Below are positions 14,001-23,571 of a stretch of DNA of 64,000 bases, in pieces. The notes beneath the pieces are model-generated. The model had not been told where the DNA came from. It worked only from the letters and a program-made list of their open reading frames with translations, and did no database searches. Source of the stretch: Atherinomorus stipes (taxonomy: Eukaryota > Chordata > Actinopteri > Atheriniformes > Atherinidae). The stretch is from NCBI GenBank assembly GCA_023101725.1, contig JALJCO010007154.1, forward strand, positions 186,001 to 250,000, in the 5' to 3' direction. Position 1 is the first letter of the stretch. The number at the start of each line of letters is the position of its first letter. A program made the position numbers and the translations under genes.

Positions 14001-17000
14001 TGTTCTTATTGATTCTGAGCTGAATTTTATCCAACATATCAAAAATGTCACAAAGACAGGTTTTTATCATCTTAAAAACATCGCCAGAGTCCGCCCATTT
14101 CTCTCTCTTGCCAGCACGGAGGTGCTGATGCTTTTATTTCCAGTAGAATAGATTACTGCAATGCCCTGCTCTCTGGTCTTCCCAAAAAGAGCCTTTCTAG
14201 TTTACAACTACTTCAGAACTCAGCCGCACATGTTCTGACAAGGACCAGAGGGCGGGAGCACATTACACCAACCTTAAAATCGCTGCATTGGCTCCCCGTG
14301 CGTTTCAGGATTGGTTTTAAGCTTCTTTTAGTGGTTTATAAATGTCTTAATGGTCTTGGGCCTTCTTATTTATCTGACCTGGTTTTAAGGTATGAGCCCT
14401 CGCGGACCCTGAGGTCCTCTGGTACCGGCCTTCTGGTAGTTCCCAAGGTTCGGACCAAAACCTTTGGTGAGGCATCATTTTGCCACTATGGCCCCCGCCT
14501 TTGGAACAGCCTGCCTGAGGGCCTCAGGGCTGCAGAGACTGTCCATGTTTTTAAGAAAAGGCTCAAGACCTACCTTTTTGGTTTAGCTTATAATTAGGTT
14601 TTATTCCTTTTAATAAGTTGGTCTTTTTTTCTTTTTTTTTACCCTGTCATGGTTTTATTTATTTACTTTTTTAATCTTTTTAACTAGTTTATAGTTTTTA
14701 TAATTCTGTTTTGATTACTGACTTCCTTTAACCAAGTGTATGATTTAGACTTAATTTTTAGGCTTTTAGGTTGTCTGATTCTTATTTGATTTGATTTTAT
14801 TCTATTTTTTCTATTTTAGGTATTTTAATCCCTCCAGTGTTTTCCTCATGGGGTCCTCCATGTTGGGGCCTATGCCTGCTTTAGCGTTGGGGCCGTCGCC
14901 GTGGTTGTGTCCCTGTCTGGGTGGGCACTGCAGCCTAATAGCTGTAGTGTGGACCTGGTCTCTGGGTGGCTGCCAGTGGAGGCGGCCTCTGTGGCAATGG
15001 GGCGGGATGGACCCTGACATGGATGGACCCCAGAATATCGTTCCTTCACCGGGTGCCAAGACATGTCTTTCGGGATACTCTGTTCTTGGGGTGGTGTGTG
15101 TGTGTGTGTGCGTGTGTGTGTGTGTGTGGGGGGGGGGGGGATGTGTGCTGTTTTAGATAAACTTGGGGGACTGCTGATGTAATGTGTTGTTTTTATTATG
15201 TGAAGCACTTTCTAAACCTGCTATGCATGAAAAGTGCTATATAAATAAAATTTGATTGAGTAATATTAACAGTGTCTTTATGTGAAGTTAATGTGTATTG
15301 TGTATTAAAACTGTCATTGTTTAACCTGAACTAACAGACTTTTTCTTTGGAGGAGGGGGCAAATTAAATCTATCAATGAGGACTTGTCACTTCAGATAAT
15401 ATTTAAGAAAAACATATCTGCTTTGCAAAGCTAACATCTGCCTACTTTAACAACAAACTACCTTCAGTCAGATGGTTAGTTAATTGTGCATTTTTATTTA
15501 ACATTTCTGCGGTTATACTCGTAGAAAAGTAAGTAATAGTTTAAGGTACTAATGTCACAACTGATATAATGAAAACATTTAATGAAATATAATTTACGTG
15601 CGTTGGCTTTCTTTAAAAGAGGGAAGCTGGGAACTAATGTTCTCAGATTGCTCTCTGGTCCATTTTCCCGCACAGAACTGGGAAAAGGGGCTTTTGCTTA
15701 CTCTGCTCCTTCTACATGGAACAGTTTGAAAAAAGACTGAAAATTATCTGAACTTATTTCTTTGAACACGTTTAAGTCTGAATTGAGAGCACTTGAAATT
15801 GCCTCTTTAAATTGCGACTGTTTTTAATTATTTTTCGTTGTATATCTTGTATCTTGTATGGTCCTGTAACTTCTGTTGCCTCTTGGCCAGGACTTCCTTG
15901 AAAAAGAGTTTTTTTTTTTATCTCAATGGGACTTTCCAGGGAAAATAAAGGTTAAATGAAAAATGAAATAAAAATAATGTGAAATACAGAAGTGTTTTAT
16001 ATTTGGGACTTGTATTGTGAAATGACCCTTGTGATGATTTAAAAAGTTTTAAAATAACACTGAAAGGTAAAATAATTATGGACTATAATATAAAATATCT
16101 GACGTGGAATAATTAATAATGTAGAGTAAATTCTGATATGTTGTTTACTTATTTTTTGCCTTGTTGTTGTTTCTTCTTTTCTTTTTGTGACTCTGATTTC
16201 CTGGATAATTTTATGGCTTGAACAGGACAGGAAAAAATAAGCCAGTGGTGTAGTCTAGTTTACTCTTGGGTATACTGTAGTCATTGACCATGAATGAATT
16301 AAAATAGAAAAAAAGAAGGCAAAAATTCCATTCTTTCAATAGCTCAAATTATATGACAGCAATAAGTAACAGATCAGTCATTTAATGGTAAACATGGTGT
16401 CTTAATTTACATTTAAGATGACAGTGAAATCATTTCATCATTCACAGTTTTATGAATGAACACAAACATTTAACTTAGTAGGCTACATTTAAATTGTTTC
16501 TAGCTTTGAATGTTGTCAACTATTGAATTAACTTTCTGTTTTTCCACTCTAACCAAGGCTGTGTACTCAGCCCACTGCTGTTTACGCTGTTAACTCATGA
16601 CTGCGTATCCAGACACGAGGGGAACCAGATCATAAAGTTTGCGGATGACACCACAGTGGTGGGATTGATCTGGGGAGATGAGGAATCAGTGTACAGGGAA
16701 GAAGTGAAGGACTTAGAGGGCTGGTGCAGAGAGAACAACCTGGTGCTCAACGTGGACAAAACAAAGGAGACGATCAGCAACTTTCAGAGGTCACGGCCTG
16801 AGCACGCTCCCCTCCGCATCAGCGGTCGCATGGTGGAGAGAGTGGAGAACATCAAGTTCCTCGGAGTGCAGATCTAACAGGACCTGCGCTGGCACGAAAA
16901 CACCTCAGGGATCAGGAAATGGCCCAGCAGAGACTGCATTTCCAGAGGAAGCTGAAACAAGCCTCTCTCCCCACCAGCATCTCCAGGACCTTCTACAGAG

Positions 17001-17845
17001 GCGTGGTTGAGACTGTTCTGACATACTGCATTTCTACATGGCACTCCAGCTGCAGTATGTCAGACTAAAAAAGCCCTGCAGAGGATAGTCAGGGGTGCTG
17101 AGAGGGTCATCAGAGTGTCCCTCTCGTCTGTCCACGAGCTCTTCCAGAGCCGATGCAGGAGAAGGGCACTAACCATCGTCAGAGACCCTCCCCACCCTCT
17201 ACATAACATCAAACATCAATGCTGCCATCAAGCAAACGGTTCTGCAGCATTAAAGCCAGAACCACCACAATGATCAACAGCTTCCTCCCACAAGCTGTTA
17301 AAATGCTGGACAGTTGACCAGGTCCCACACACCACTGCACCTTAATGTTAGCATGGCTCTGTTGTATTATTGTCACTTTAACTGGCACTTATTTATTACT
17401 GGCCAACCTGGGGGGGGTTACTTGTGTGTTTTTATATTTTTATATATATATATTTTTTTTTTATTTATTGGATCCCTAAGGAAGCGCCCTCTCATATTGA
17501 CTGCACTGCAGTTCCTGTATGTAGGCCAAAATAATAATAAAGCTGGATTTCATTTGTCATTTCTTGCCTTATATTTTAAACCTGATGAAGGGACCTTGTT
17601 CTGAAAATGTTGTTTCTTTGACACTTATTTTTAAGGACAATAAAAAATTGCAGTTTTAATTGTTGAAATAAGGCTATTAGAATGCTAAATAATAAGCCAG
17701 TTACCCCGCAATTCATTTCTACTGCAGATCAAATTAAAAAGTGTGTGACTTTGTGGGCAGATGATGGAAAATAAAAGTCCAAGATGTACCAGACTATAAC
17801 TCCAGTTCAAATCTGTAGTGATATGTCCGTGCTCATTTTTTTTTT

Positions 17846-17913
<68 letters not shown>

Positions 17914-17923
17914 CCTACCTACC

Positions 17924-17996
<73 letters not shown>

Positions 17997-18537
17997 AATC
18001 AATCATTAGGATTTCTACATCTGTAAAAATACAGTAAACATAGGTAACTGTACCACTTTTGCACTTGTGTCTTGCATTAACCTACAGATTAAACTAGGAA
18101 ATTGAACTGCCAACCAAAAAATGTAACAAGTCTTAAAGTTCAAGTTGCAGCCACGAGAAGGGGACCATGACGTCTGAGCAGAAGTAAACACGACAATCCA
18201 GGCCAAGCTGAAGTGTGTAACTGTGAAGCAACACGTGCTGTAAGACAAAATGTCCTCTTGATGACTGTTTAAGTCTTGGTTAATTTATTTTTCAACAGTC
18301 ACGCAACAGCTGGCAGATTTGTTTTTCTGTCCAGGACGAGACATTTTCAGAGGTTTTACTGGAAGTGATGTGGGATGCCTTGCTTACAGGACGTTTAGGG
18401 CAGACGGGCGCTCTACTGTTGTGTAACAGGTGACACTCATGAACAGGCACAAACAAGGAATTCACGCACACATACACACCGCCTTCCTCTGTTTACGTCA
18501 TGGAGCCCCTGCAGTTGCTCACCACTGCCATCGGTCT

Positions 18538-18571
<34 letters not shown>

Positions 18572-21500
18572 CAGAGTATTATACCCTTCCAGTCATCTCT
18601 TTGGCACTAAGAGGGTCTCCAGTCACTTTCTGAGCAGTTAGACATTCATCTGAAAGCTATTACAGCTGCTGTCAGCACCCTGGCTCATGATGAATCACTG
18701 AGTGTTCTGTCAGCAGACACAGAAATAAAAACATCTAAGAGATAAACAGAAAATCAACACAACCCAAAATGAGAAACACTTTAGATAACAGCAGGACTGC
18801 ACAGCTGCATTACACTATCTTTCTAAAACAAATTTTGGTTGTCTTCATTTCGCCCTCCATCATAAGCACCTTTTATCTATAGACAAGTTTCATGGATATT
18901 TCCGGTTTACTTCTGCAGGCGATCAGTTTCTGTTAAACGCTTTCGGTCGAGTATTTGCGTTCATTTGCATTGAATAGTGATGTCTCTATGCATAAGCTTA
19001 GCAACCTACTCCTCAGGTTGGGCAGCAGAGAGAACAGGTATGATATCATAAAGAATATGAAATATATTAAAGGAGTGATGACATAGCAGTTAAAAACTAG
19101 TTTATGTTGTTGGCATTACTGCATATGTAAATACTCCAAAGAAAAAAACGGCATTTTTTACAGCGGCGTATTGTTTTGAAACGCCAGACCTCACTTCCTC
19201 AGTAATACAGTTGGGTCCGGTGATGATATGGGCTTTACCCGGAGACCACGTTGACTTCATTTTGATTGGCTCACCTTATTTGGCTATGACCTTATTTGGA
19301 GAATCTAGGTCAAGCTGCGGTCGGAGTTTGCTAAAGGCTAACTGCTAGCAACATGGGCACTTCAGACAGTGTGAGCTACGTTTATCAGACAAGACAGCAT
19401 TTAGAAAAATAAATAAACTTACAGGTAATGACAAGGTTGTGGCCCCCTCCCTCAGTGTTGCTGCAGAAGTTTTCTTTTAAATCCATTTGTTTGAAAATCC
19501 AGACCTGACTGCACAGAAGTTACTACTAGCTCCATACACGAAGCTGAATCAGACAGGGAGGGGAGGGGGGAGCGGACGGTGCATAGACCGTTAGGAGGGG
19601 GGCGCTGTTTACTTGATAGTGTGCTCTTATTGGAGCAATTAAATTACGTAGAATGATAGAACTACGTAGAATGATAGCCTGCTGTCTGATTCAACTGTTT
19701 CTGAGCAGAGAGACAAAGCTGACAGACCATAAACAGGAACTCTGATTATCACTCTGGACATTCACATGGCCTCATCAGTGCACAACAGATCATATTATAC
19801 CCCCAAAACCCCAGAAAAGTGAAATTTGATGTCATGGCACCTTTAAATCATTCCACCAAAAATTCAGCTACCTCACTGTTAAGTTAATAAAATTAGTCAA
19901 ACTGGTGTTTTTTTTAGTGAACTACAATAATCAAATGCTACTTGTGTGTTAATGCCCCTGGATAGTTATTCATTTTGTTGTTGTGTAATGAAGTGCATTT
20001 GGCTGATAATACCTCTTGAAAAAGTTTTAGTTTTACTTTTAGAAAGTACCGTATGTCAAAAATGAACTCCTTTCACTCATTAAGGCTATTTTGGAATTTT
20101 TGCCCTTGGAGCAGAATATAGTAGTCAAAAAAAACAAGCCTAGAACGCCCTCTTGTATAAAAGAAAAAAAAGAAAAAATTGACATTAAAGGAATAGTTCA
20201 CCCACAGAATAATGTCACTATTTTCCACTTACCCTCATGGTGAGCAAGACTCTCACTTTTTTAATATCTCAAATGCAGCCGGCGATCAGGAAGGCTTCTC
20301 TTTCCCCCCCAACTTTCATATAATGGAGTTCGCCAGGGTCCGAGCCAAAAAGGTCCATAAATGTCCACAAAAACTTGTCAATATTCCTCCATACTGCTCG
20401 TCCAATATAATCCAAGTGTCCTGAGTGGGTAGCGTCCATAATTTATTCGAAATGACATCATCTAGTATATTTTTAGAGCCTAAACAATACTACATCTTAC
20501 TTTCACAAAGCACGCATATGCACGTTCACAAAACTACGGCAGCCGAATCAGACGAGATCGTGCTCTCTCTTTCTTTCTTTCTTTGTTTTAAATCAATATC
20601 CAACCCCTCTTGTGTTTGTCCTGGTTTGTCTGTGGCTCTGGCGCTCTTAGCAGAATGTAAACAGCAAATTTCTTCTTCTACACTTGCATTATCGGCAGAG
20701 TAGGCTCTGAACGCCGAGGCTTCCATAGTTTCCTGAACACGCATATGCCTGCTTCGCGAAAGTAAGATGTAGTACTGTTTAGGCTCTAAAAATATACTAA
20801 ATGATGTCATTTTGAATAAATAATGGACGCTACCCACTCAGGACACTTGGATTACATTGGACGAGCAGTATGGAGGAATATTGACAAGTTTTTGTGGATC
20901 TTTTATGGACCTTTTTGGCTCAGACCCCAGCAAACTCCATTATATGAAAGTTGGGGGAAAACAAGAAGCCTTCCTGATCGCCGGCTGCATTTGACATATT
21001 AAAAAAGTGCTCCAGAGTCTTGCTCACCATGAGGGTACGTGGAAAATAAAGTTACATCATTCTGTGGGTGAACTATTCCTTTAAGCCTGCCGCACACGAG
21101 AGCTTTCTGCTGAGCTAAAAGTCTCTCGAGGCCGTTTGTTCAGCAGTTAGTCGCCATGTTCGCCTGATTTTTGGTGACTTTTCTGCCTCACGAGGCCTTG
21201 AGGTGAAAATGAAACACATTTGATATTTTTTTGCCTTGCGAGGCGAAAAACTCACCGTGTGCGCTCAACCTGAGCTGTTTGCTTAGGGCAGAAGATCTAG
21301 TGACCAATCAAAACGCGTCCGCAGATCATATGATTTCAAGATGGCAGCCCTCTGTCACGTTAGAAGACTTGATTGATATTTTGCAAAAAGATCCAAAGAC
21401 TGAAAGCAGAAAAGTTTTGTGGATCTTTTTGTTAGAGACTGAATTGTGTTATTGTATTTCATTTTTATTTATTTTATCGTTTTAATAAGTAAGTCGTATG

Positions 21501-22978
21501 CAACATACTGTACTATAGTAAAATCAAAAACCTTTGAGTTTGCCAACTGCCATTAAACTCGAAAGACAAAGAAGTCATGTAAGAATGGATGGATGGATGT
21601 TTTTGAAGTCCGACAAAACATCATACAAGCAGGTATAGTCTGGCCGTATTTCCACCAATTTATCCTCTAAAATGTAACGGACTACGTCACTGTGAGCTGC
21701 CATCTTTAAATCATGTGATCAACGGACCCGTTTTGATTGGTCGCTAGAACTTCTGCCCTCAGCAGACAGCTCTTGTGTGCGGTAGGCATTAGACAGTAAT
21801 ATTCACTCCTTGGCTCATGTCAGTCAATATGAATTGAAACTGAAAAATATGTTAAATTGTATTTTGATATATAAGTCGCACAAGCTGGCAAACTATGAAA
21901 AAGGTGCCACTTTGTCCAGAAAATACGGTATTTTAAATTATGGTTTTAAATTCAAGTCTAAGCTCTAGTTCCATTACTGCAATCAACAAATAAGGCAATG
22001 CAAGTATGGATAAATGTGGAATAATGGACTTTTTTTTTTTTTTTTACATTTTGGACAATTCCATGCTCCCAACTTTGTGGGAACAGTTTGGAGCTGCCCC
22101 CTTCCTCTTCCAACATGACTGTGCACCAGTGCACAAAGCAGGTCCATAAAGACCTGGATGCAGAGTCTGGTGTGGAGGAACTGGACTAGCCTGCACAGAG
22201 TCCTGACCTCAACCCCATAGAACACCTTTGGAATGAATTAGAGCGGAGACTGAGAGCCAGGCCTTCTGGTCCAACATCAGCGTGACCTCACAAATGTGCT
22301 TCTGGAAGAATGGTCAAAGATTCCCAGAAACACTCCTAAACCTTGTGGACAGCCTTCCCAGAAGAGTTGAAGCTGTTCTAGCTGCAAAAGTAGACTAGCA
22401 TCATGTTGAACCCTATGGATTAGGAATGGGATGTCACTTAAACTCATATGTGAGTCAAGGCAGGTGAGCCAATACTTTTGCCAATATAGTGCATGTTATC
22501 TTGGCTCAAAAAGTTTAAGGACCACTGAAGTAAACCGTATGACCAATAATTGCTCACATACAAAACATTAAATATGTCCCGCTGCACTATGACTGAATTA
22601 AAAAAAGAAAACATCATGTTAAATCCATTCTGCTATGATTGGGTTCCTGCATTTTACATTTACTGCTCCAGCGTTGTAGCTAGAAGCTAATGTTTTCAGC
22701 TGAAAGGAGGACACGATGAAGCTGCAGTCAGTCTGATAGACTGCAGTGCGTTACATTAGGACTTCCATTAGGCCTGCATGACCCCATAACTCTCCTCTGA
22801 AACCAACAGACTGACAGAAACTCCTGCTTATATGGACTCCTGTGTTATAAACTTACATCAGGATCAAGCTCCTCAATTCATCCTCTAACCGCTGCAGCTC
22901 TTCTTCTGAGAGTTTCTTCAGGAGCTCGTCCTCGTCAATGTCCCTGTACTTCTCCATCTCCTTCTTCATCACCGACAT
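1966..22978 (-). CDS. tmod1: tmod1, tropomodulin-1 (3' part off window)
   Basis: Tropomodulin caps the slow (pointed) ends of tropomyosin-coated actin filaments in muscle thin filaments and in the membrane skeleton of red cells and lens fibres. Three coding exons are visible: 22857-22978, 5198-5354 and 1966-2082. They encode the N-terminal tropomyosin- and actin-binding region. Diagnostic stretches are [37 protein letters not shown] and [20 protein letters not shown]. The C-terminal leucine-rich-repeat cap lies beyond the left edge. Introns are 17.5 and 3.1 kb and full of transposons. The isoform is called tmod1 because tdrd7 lies upstream in the same direction, as in human, and because the sequence after the GEKRG motif is more Tmod1-like than Tmod4-like. 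One base appears to be missing in the first exon. Confidence 0.9.
2402..3671. mobile_element. Degraded foldback element, copy 1
   Basis: The inward-facing halves match the ~900-bp palindromic element at 20185-21084: a segment reading GTCCACAAAAACTTGTCAAT near 2586 and its complement near 3480. The right end is CCCTTTAA. The left end is worn. A second repeat starting GTAAAGGGACTAGAGGCAGG near 2861 interrupts it. Part of that repeat, inverted, is also present at 44462-44657. Confidence 0.6.
3540..3561. repeat. Poly-C run, 22 nt
   Basis: An uninterrupted C run inside the right arm of the degraded foldback element. Other copies have a short C/G run at the same place, so it has expanded here. Its length is prone to sequencing error. 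Confidence 0.85.
3754..4069 (+). pseudogene. Probable LINE C-terminal remnant
   Basis: An unspliced, broken frame. The part reading [13 protein letters not shown] resembles the conserved C-terminal stretch of fish Rex1-like LINE proteins (R-Y-K-L-x-K-T-x-x-x-R). It lies in a tmod1 intron, against the direction of the gene. The match is by motif only and upstream residues are not recognisable, so an unrelated open frame is possible. Confidence 0.3.
4070..5197. other. tmod1 intron, nothing recognised
   Basis: No exon, repeat boundary or long meaningful reading frame was found between the LINE-like remnant and the tmod1 exon at 5198. Confidence 0.4.
5198..5354 (-). CDS. tmod1: tmod1 coding exon 2
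   Basis: 157 nt, acceptor TTGTCTAG, donor AGAG|GTAGGA, in at phase 0 and out at phase 1. It encodes [20 protein letters not shown] and continues to [12 protein letters not shown], the most conserved N-terminal block of tropomodulins and part of the first actin-binding site. Confidence 0.95.
5447..7760 (-). mobile_element. Tc1-like DNA transposon, inactivated and interrupted
   Basis: Ends CACTTTATTGCCAAAAATAT and CAAATACTTTTGACAATATAGTG form the terminal repeats, with TA on both sides. The minus strand carries the remains of a Tc1 transposase. The N-terminal region near 7675-7457 includes an HTH-like piece ([20 protein letters not shown]). The DDE region between 7119 and 6820 includes [20 protein letters not shown], and C-terminal parts lie at 5929-5672. 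Frameshifts break the frame, and a 1012-bp TIR element (5851-6862) sits inside it. It cannot encode a working protein. Confidence 0.88.
5851..6862. mobile_element. TIR element inserted in the Tc1 transposon
   Basis: It starts GGCGCATTCGGAC and ends GTCCAAATGCGCC, imperfect inverted repeats of each other. Tc1 transposase sequence resumes on each side. No transposase frame is present. It contains an internal duplication: CACTAAAGT...GTAAACAAG...TTTGAATAAAAGAGATG occurs near 6350-6440 and again near 6493-6663. The ends suggest a PIF/Harbinger-like non-autonomous element, but the target duplication is not clear. Confidence 0.65.
7761..8553. other. tmod1 intron 1, nothing recognised
   Basis: Unique-looking intron sequence with no exon signals and no repeat ends that I can identify. 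Confidence 0.4.
8554..9387. mobile_element. TTAA-family MITE, truncated, with nested hAT
   Basis: It begins TTAAAAGTACAGTGTGTAAG, the inverted end of the ~550-bp element seen complete at 23605, 28913 and 32582. The body resumes after the nested insert with ACTGACATCTAGTGGTAAAG. The far end is lost where another MITE starts at 9388. Confidence 0.65.
8577..9012. mobile_element. hAT-type MITE with exact 8-bp target duplication
   Basis: 436 bp with ends TAGGCATGTAAGG and GTTACATCCCTA. The host sequence GTAAGAAT is present at 8569-8576 and 9013-9020. An exact 8-bp duplication plus a TAGG...CCTA terminus is typical of hAT insertions. It interrupts the surrounding MITE and is therefore younger. It has no coding capacity. 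Confidence 0.8.
9388..9925. mobile_element. TA-flanked Tc1/mariner-type MITE, copy 2
   Basis: 538 bp, ends CAGTCATCCTCAAAATTATT and ATAATTTTGAGGATGACTG, close to full length with no transposase frame. Confidence 0.75.
10354..11247. mobile_element. 894-bp TIR element carrying a THAP exon
   Basis: The termini are GACCTATGGCTAAACCACG and its near inverse CGGGGCTTAGCCATAGGTC. AATT flanks both sides, consistent with a short target duplication. The left half holds a broken THAP-domain exon with an intact-looking splice donor, and the rest of a transposase is absent. It is probably an internally deleted relative of a THAP-domain transposon (P, Kolobok or similar). The class is not settled. Confidence 0.65.
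10508..10687 (+). pseudogene. Broken THAP zinc-finger first exon
   Basis: The frame opens MVKR, shifts by one base into [20 protein letters not shown], then shifts back to [20 protein letters not shown], followed by SK and a donor AAG|GTAAGG. The order of C-x-x-x-C, basic/aromatic residues and a late YIC fits the C2CH THAP DNA-binding domain found at the N-terminus of several transposases. Two frameshifts make it non-functional. Confidence 0.6.
11450..12276. other. tmod1 intron 1, nothing recognised
   Basis: No exon or repeat ends identified. A short GGTGGTGGTGG run near 11827 is the only low-complexity tract. Confidence 0.4.
12277..12477. mobile_element. Short mariner-type MITE
   Basis: Starts CAGCGGGGAAGAAAAAGTAT and ends ATACGTTTTTTGTCCCTGCTG, near-inverse ends. 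The left side is flanked by TA. The body includes GCCGACATCTGG and TTCATGTCAATAGC, recognised from a widespread fish Tc1/mariner element. About 200 bp, non-coding. Confidence 0.65.
12682..13216 (-). pseudogene. Inverted 5' segment of the L2 LINE ORF2
   Basis: Two overlapping minus-strand frames (13216-13010 and 13032-12684) encode the region between endonuclease and reverse transcriptase, with [20 protein letters not shown] and [16 protein letters not shown]. The latter is the D-P-I-P-T motif typical of L2/CR1 polymerases. It is joined head to head with the forward part. Confidence 0.8.
13459..14151 (+). pseudogene. L2 LINE reverse transcriptase fragment
   Basis: 230 open codons with [20 protein letters not shown] (first catalytic Asp region), [19 protein letters not shown], and the catalytic box SYADDTQLY near residues 106-114. 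The order and spacing fit the palm domain of L2-clade non-LTR reverse transcriptases. The frame breaks upstream and downstream of this piece, so it is a fragment of a dead copy. Confidence 0.9.
14298..14597 (+). pseudogene. L2 LINE ORF2 C-terminus
   Basis: Encodes the usual L2 C-terminal stretch, with [37 protein letters not shown] and [15 protein letters not shown], followed by a stop. It is in a different frame from the reverse-transcriptase piece. Confidence 0.85.
15094..15140. repeat. (GT)n then poly-G tract
   Basis: A GT microsatellite interrupted once by GC, followed by about 13 G, lies inside the 3' untranslated part of the L2 LINE. Confidence 0.8.
15263..15599. other. tmod1 intron 1, nothing recognised
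   Basis: Short AT-rich spacer between two LINE pieces, without exon signals. Confidence 0.4.
15600..15965 (+). mobile_element. 3' end of a second non-LTR retrotransposon
   Basis: A worn C-terminal frame reads [12 protein letters not shown]...[18 protein letters not shown]. It is followed by a 3' UTR with CTCTTGGCCAGGACTTCCTTG and a tail ATCTCAATGGGACTTTCCAG then GTTAAATGAAA. This tail is recognised from common fish LINE copies. The 5' part is missing, as is usual for truncated LINE insertions. Confidence 0.6.
15966..16552. other. tmod1 intron 1, nothing recognised
   Basis: AT-rich sequence with no recognisable exon or repeat end. Confidence 0.4.
16553..17330 (+). pseudogene. Rex1-like LINE reverse transcriptase remnant
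   Basis: It starts mid-domain with [16 protein letters not shown] and carries the catalytic box [12 protein letters not shown] at about 16635-16670. Then come [16 protein letters not shown] and [11 protein letters not shown], a stop, and further pieces in other frames such as [20 protein letters not shown]. The order matches fish LINEs of the Rex1/Babar kind. It is truncated at the 5' end and broken by stops. Confidence 0.7.
17846..17999. repeat. (TATC)n microsatellite
   Basis: Over 150 bp of TATC units with a few imperfect units (ACTATC, CTACCTACCTACC). It produces artificial YLSI-repeat reading frames. Very likely polymorphic. Confidence 0.97.
18000..18539. other. tmod1 intron 1, nothing recognised
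   Basis: No exon signal and no repeat ends seen. Confidence 0.35.
18540..18564. repeat. (CA)n microsatellite
   Basis: About 12 CA units, followed by a GCACAC variant. Confidence 0.95.
18870..19020. repeat. Dispersed repeat shared with 48520-48640
   Basis: The stretch from AGACAAGTTTC, through TCCGGTT, CGATC and GTT, to GCGTTCATTTGCATTGAAT also occurs in the same orientation at 48520-48640, where a SWIM-like coding remnant follows. It is probably the 5' part of the same transposon. Confidence 0.5.
19067..19846. mobile_element. 780-bp TTAA-flanked element, copy A
   Basis: It begins TTAAAGGAGTGATGACATAG and ends GATGTCATGGCACCTTTAA. A second copy lies in opposite orientation at 60766-61552. 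The interior has CCAGACCTCACTTCCTCAGT and GTGCACAACAGATCATATTA and no protein frame. Flanking TTAA suggests a TTAA-specific transposase, such as the piggyBac or Kolobok type. Confidence 0.7.
20185..21084. mobile_element. 900-bp palindromic foldback element
   Basis: It begins TTAAAGGAATAGTTCACCCA and ends with the inverse. The two halves of about 430 bp are reverse complements over nearly their whole length, so a single strand can fold into one long hairpin. Related copies are at 2402-3671 and 33683-35128. Open frames inside mirror each other and are not genes. Confidence 0.85.
21085..21787. mobile_element. 703-bp TIR element abutting the foldback element
   Basis: Starts GCCTGCCGCACACGAGAGC and ends with the inverse of GCCTACCGCACACAAGAGC. 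Subterminal sequence also pairs (GACCAATCAAAACGCGTCCG near 21303 against CGGACCCGTTTTGATTGGTC near 21723). No coding frame. Confidence 0.65.
22048..22491 (+). mobile_element. Tc1 transposon 3' fragment
   Basis: Same family as 5447-7760 but in the other orientation. It starts inside the transposase (AATTCCATGCTCCCAACTTT) and runs to the terminal repeat ending GCCAATATAGTG. It encodes pieces of the C-terminal transposase region and is truncated and broken. Confidence 0.85.
22857..22978 (-). CDS. tmod1: tmod1 coding exon 1, start codon, apparent -1 frameshift
   Basis: The acceptor is TTTTTCCAG at 22993. The ATG at 22978 follows 14 nt of 5' UTR. It encodes [20 protein letters not shown] then [15 protein letters not shown], the tropomyosin-binding helix. 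The donor is GAT|GTAAGT at 22857. The exon is 122 nt, but the next exon starts in phase 0, so 123 nt is required. Near 22874-22880 the sequence reads GAATTGAGGAGCTTGATCCTGAT; with one more G after TTG it would read DELEELDPD, the expected tropomodulin sequence. A missing base in the sequence is likelier than a real mutation. Confidence 0.92.
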
Positions 22979-23571
22979 TATGCACCACACGCCTGGAAAA
23001 ATGGATGGTGTGTTTTACGAAACATAAAATGAAAGCAAAACTGCTGACAAACTCTATTAAAGATGAGTGCATTACATTATATAAAAGCACTCTTCAGTGG
23101 TTGTCAGGTACAGATTACTGTAAACACATCCAGGACACAGTTTATTGGTCTGCTATTCCTCAATTCCTCATGATATAAGGATGAGCAGGGAGAGATTCAA
23201 GCAGCTGCCTCACCTCAGTAACTCTTCCAAATGATAAAGACCAGATGAAGGTGATCAGGAGTCTGGAAATTTGAGGGGAAAAAAAAGGGAAAATCTGTTG
23301 ATGGAAGCAGCCAAGACAACACTGATAAATGACAGAGCAGCTCGCCTGAATGTTCAGAGAAAGGTAAAAACAACAGTTGTACAGTGGATTGTAAATGAAG
23401 AGGAAATAAGTAAATGTACGAAACATTAACAACTGGTGTTACTGTGACTTTACTCACCCCACTGATCCCCACCTCAGGGGTAAGATAACAGCAAAGGCAA
23501 CACAGCTGAAAGACAGAAAGGAGTTTGTGAAATGTGATGAGTAGTTTGCAGGATTAAACAGAAACAGATTT

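Larger units (their letters stand above)
12682..15262 (+). mobile_element. L2-type LINE with 5' inversion
   Basis: Positions 13217-15262 read forward: the reverse-transcriptase part, the C-terminal region, a 3' UTR, and a tail ending GTGCTATATAAATAAAATTTG. Positions 12682-13216 hold the upstream protein segment in reverse orientation. That segment ends in ...[10 protein letters not shown], and the forward part picks up [14 protein letters not shown], so the protein order is continuous across the inversion. This is the signature of twin priming during insertion. Frameshifts and stops make it inactive. Confidence 0.85.

Noticed and set aside
14791..15208. Overlapping frames around the GT tract
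   Set aside because: Inside the 3' UTR of the L2 LINE; driven by GC bias and the microsatellite.
17784..18026. YLSI-repeat protein frame
   Set aside because: Produced by the TATC microsatellite in three frames.
20425..20837. Mirror-image frames on both strands
   Set aside because: They arise because the foldback element is a palindrome, so the same sequence is read twice.
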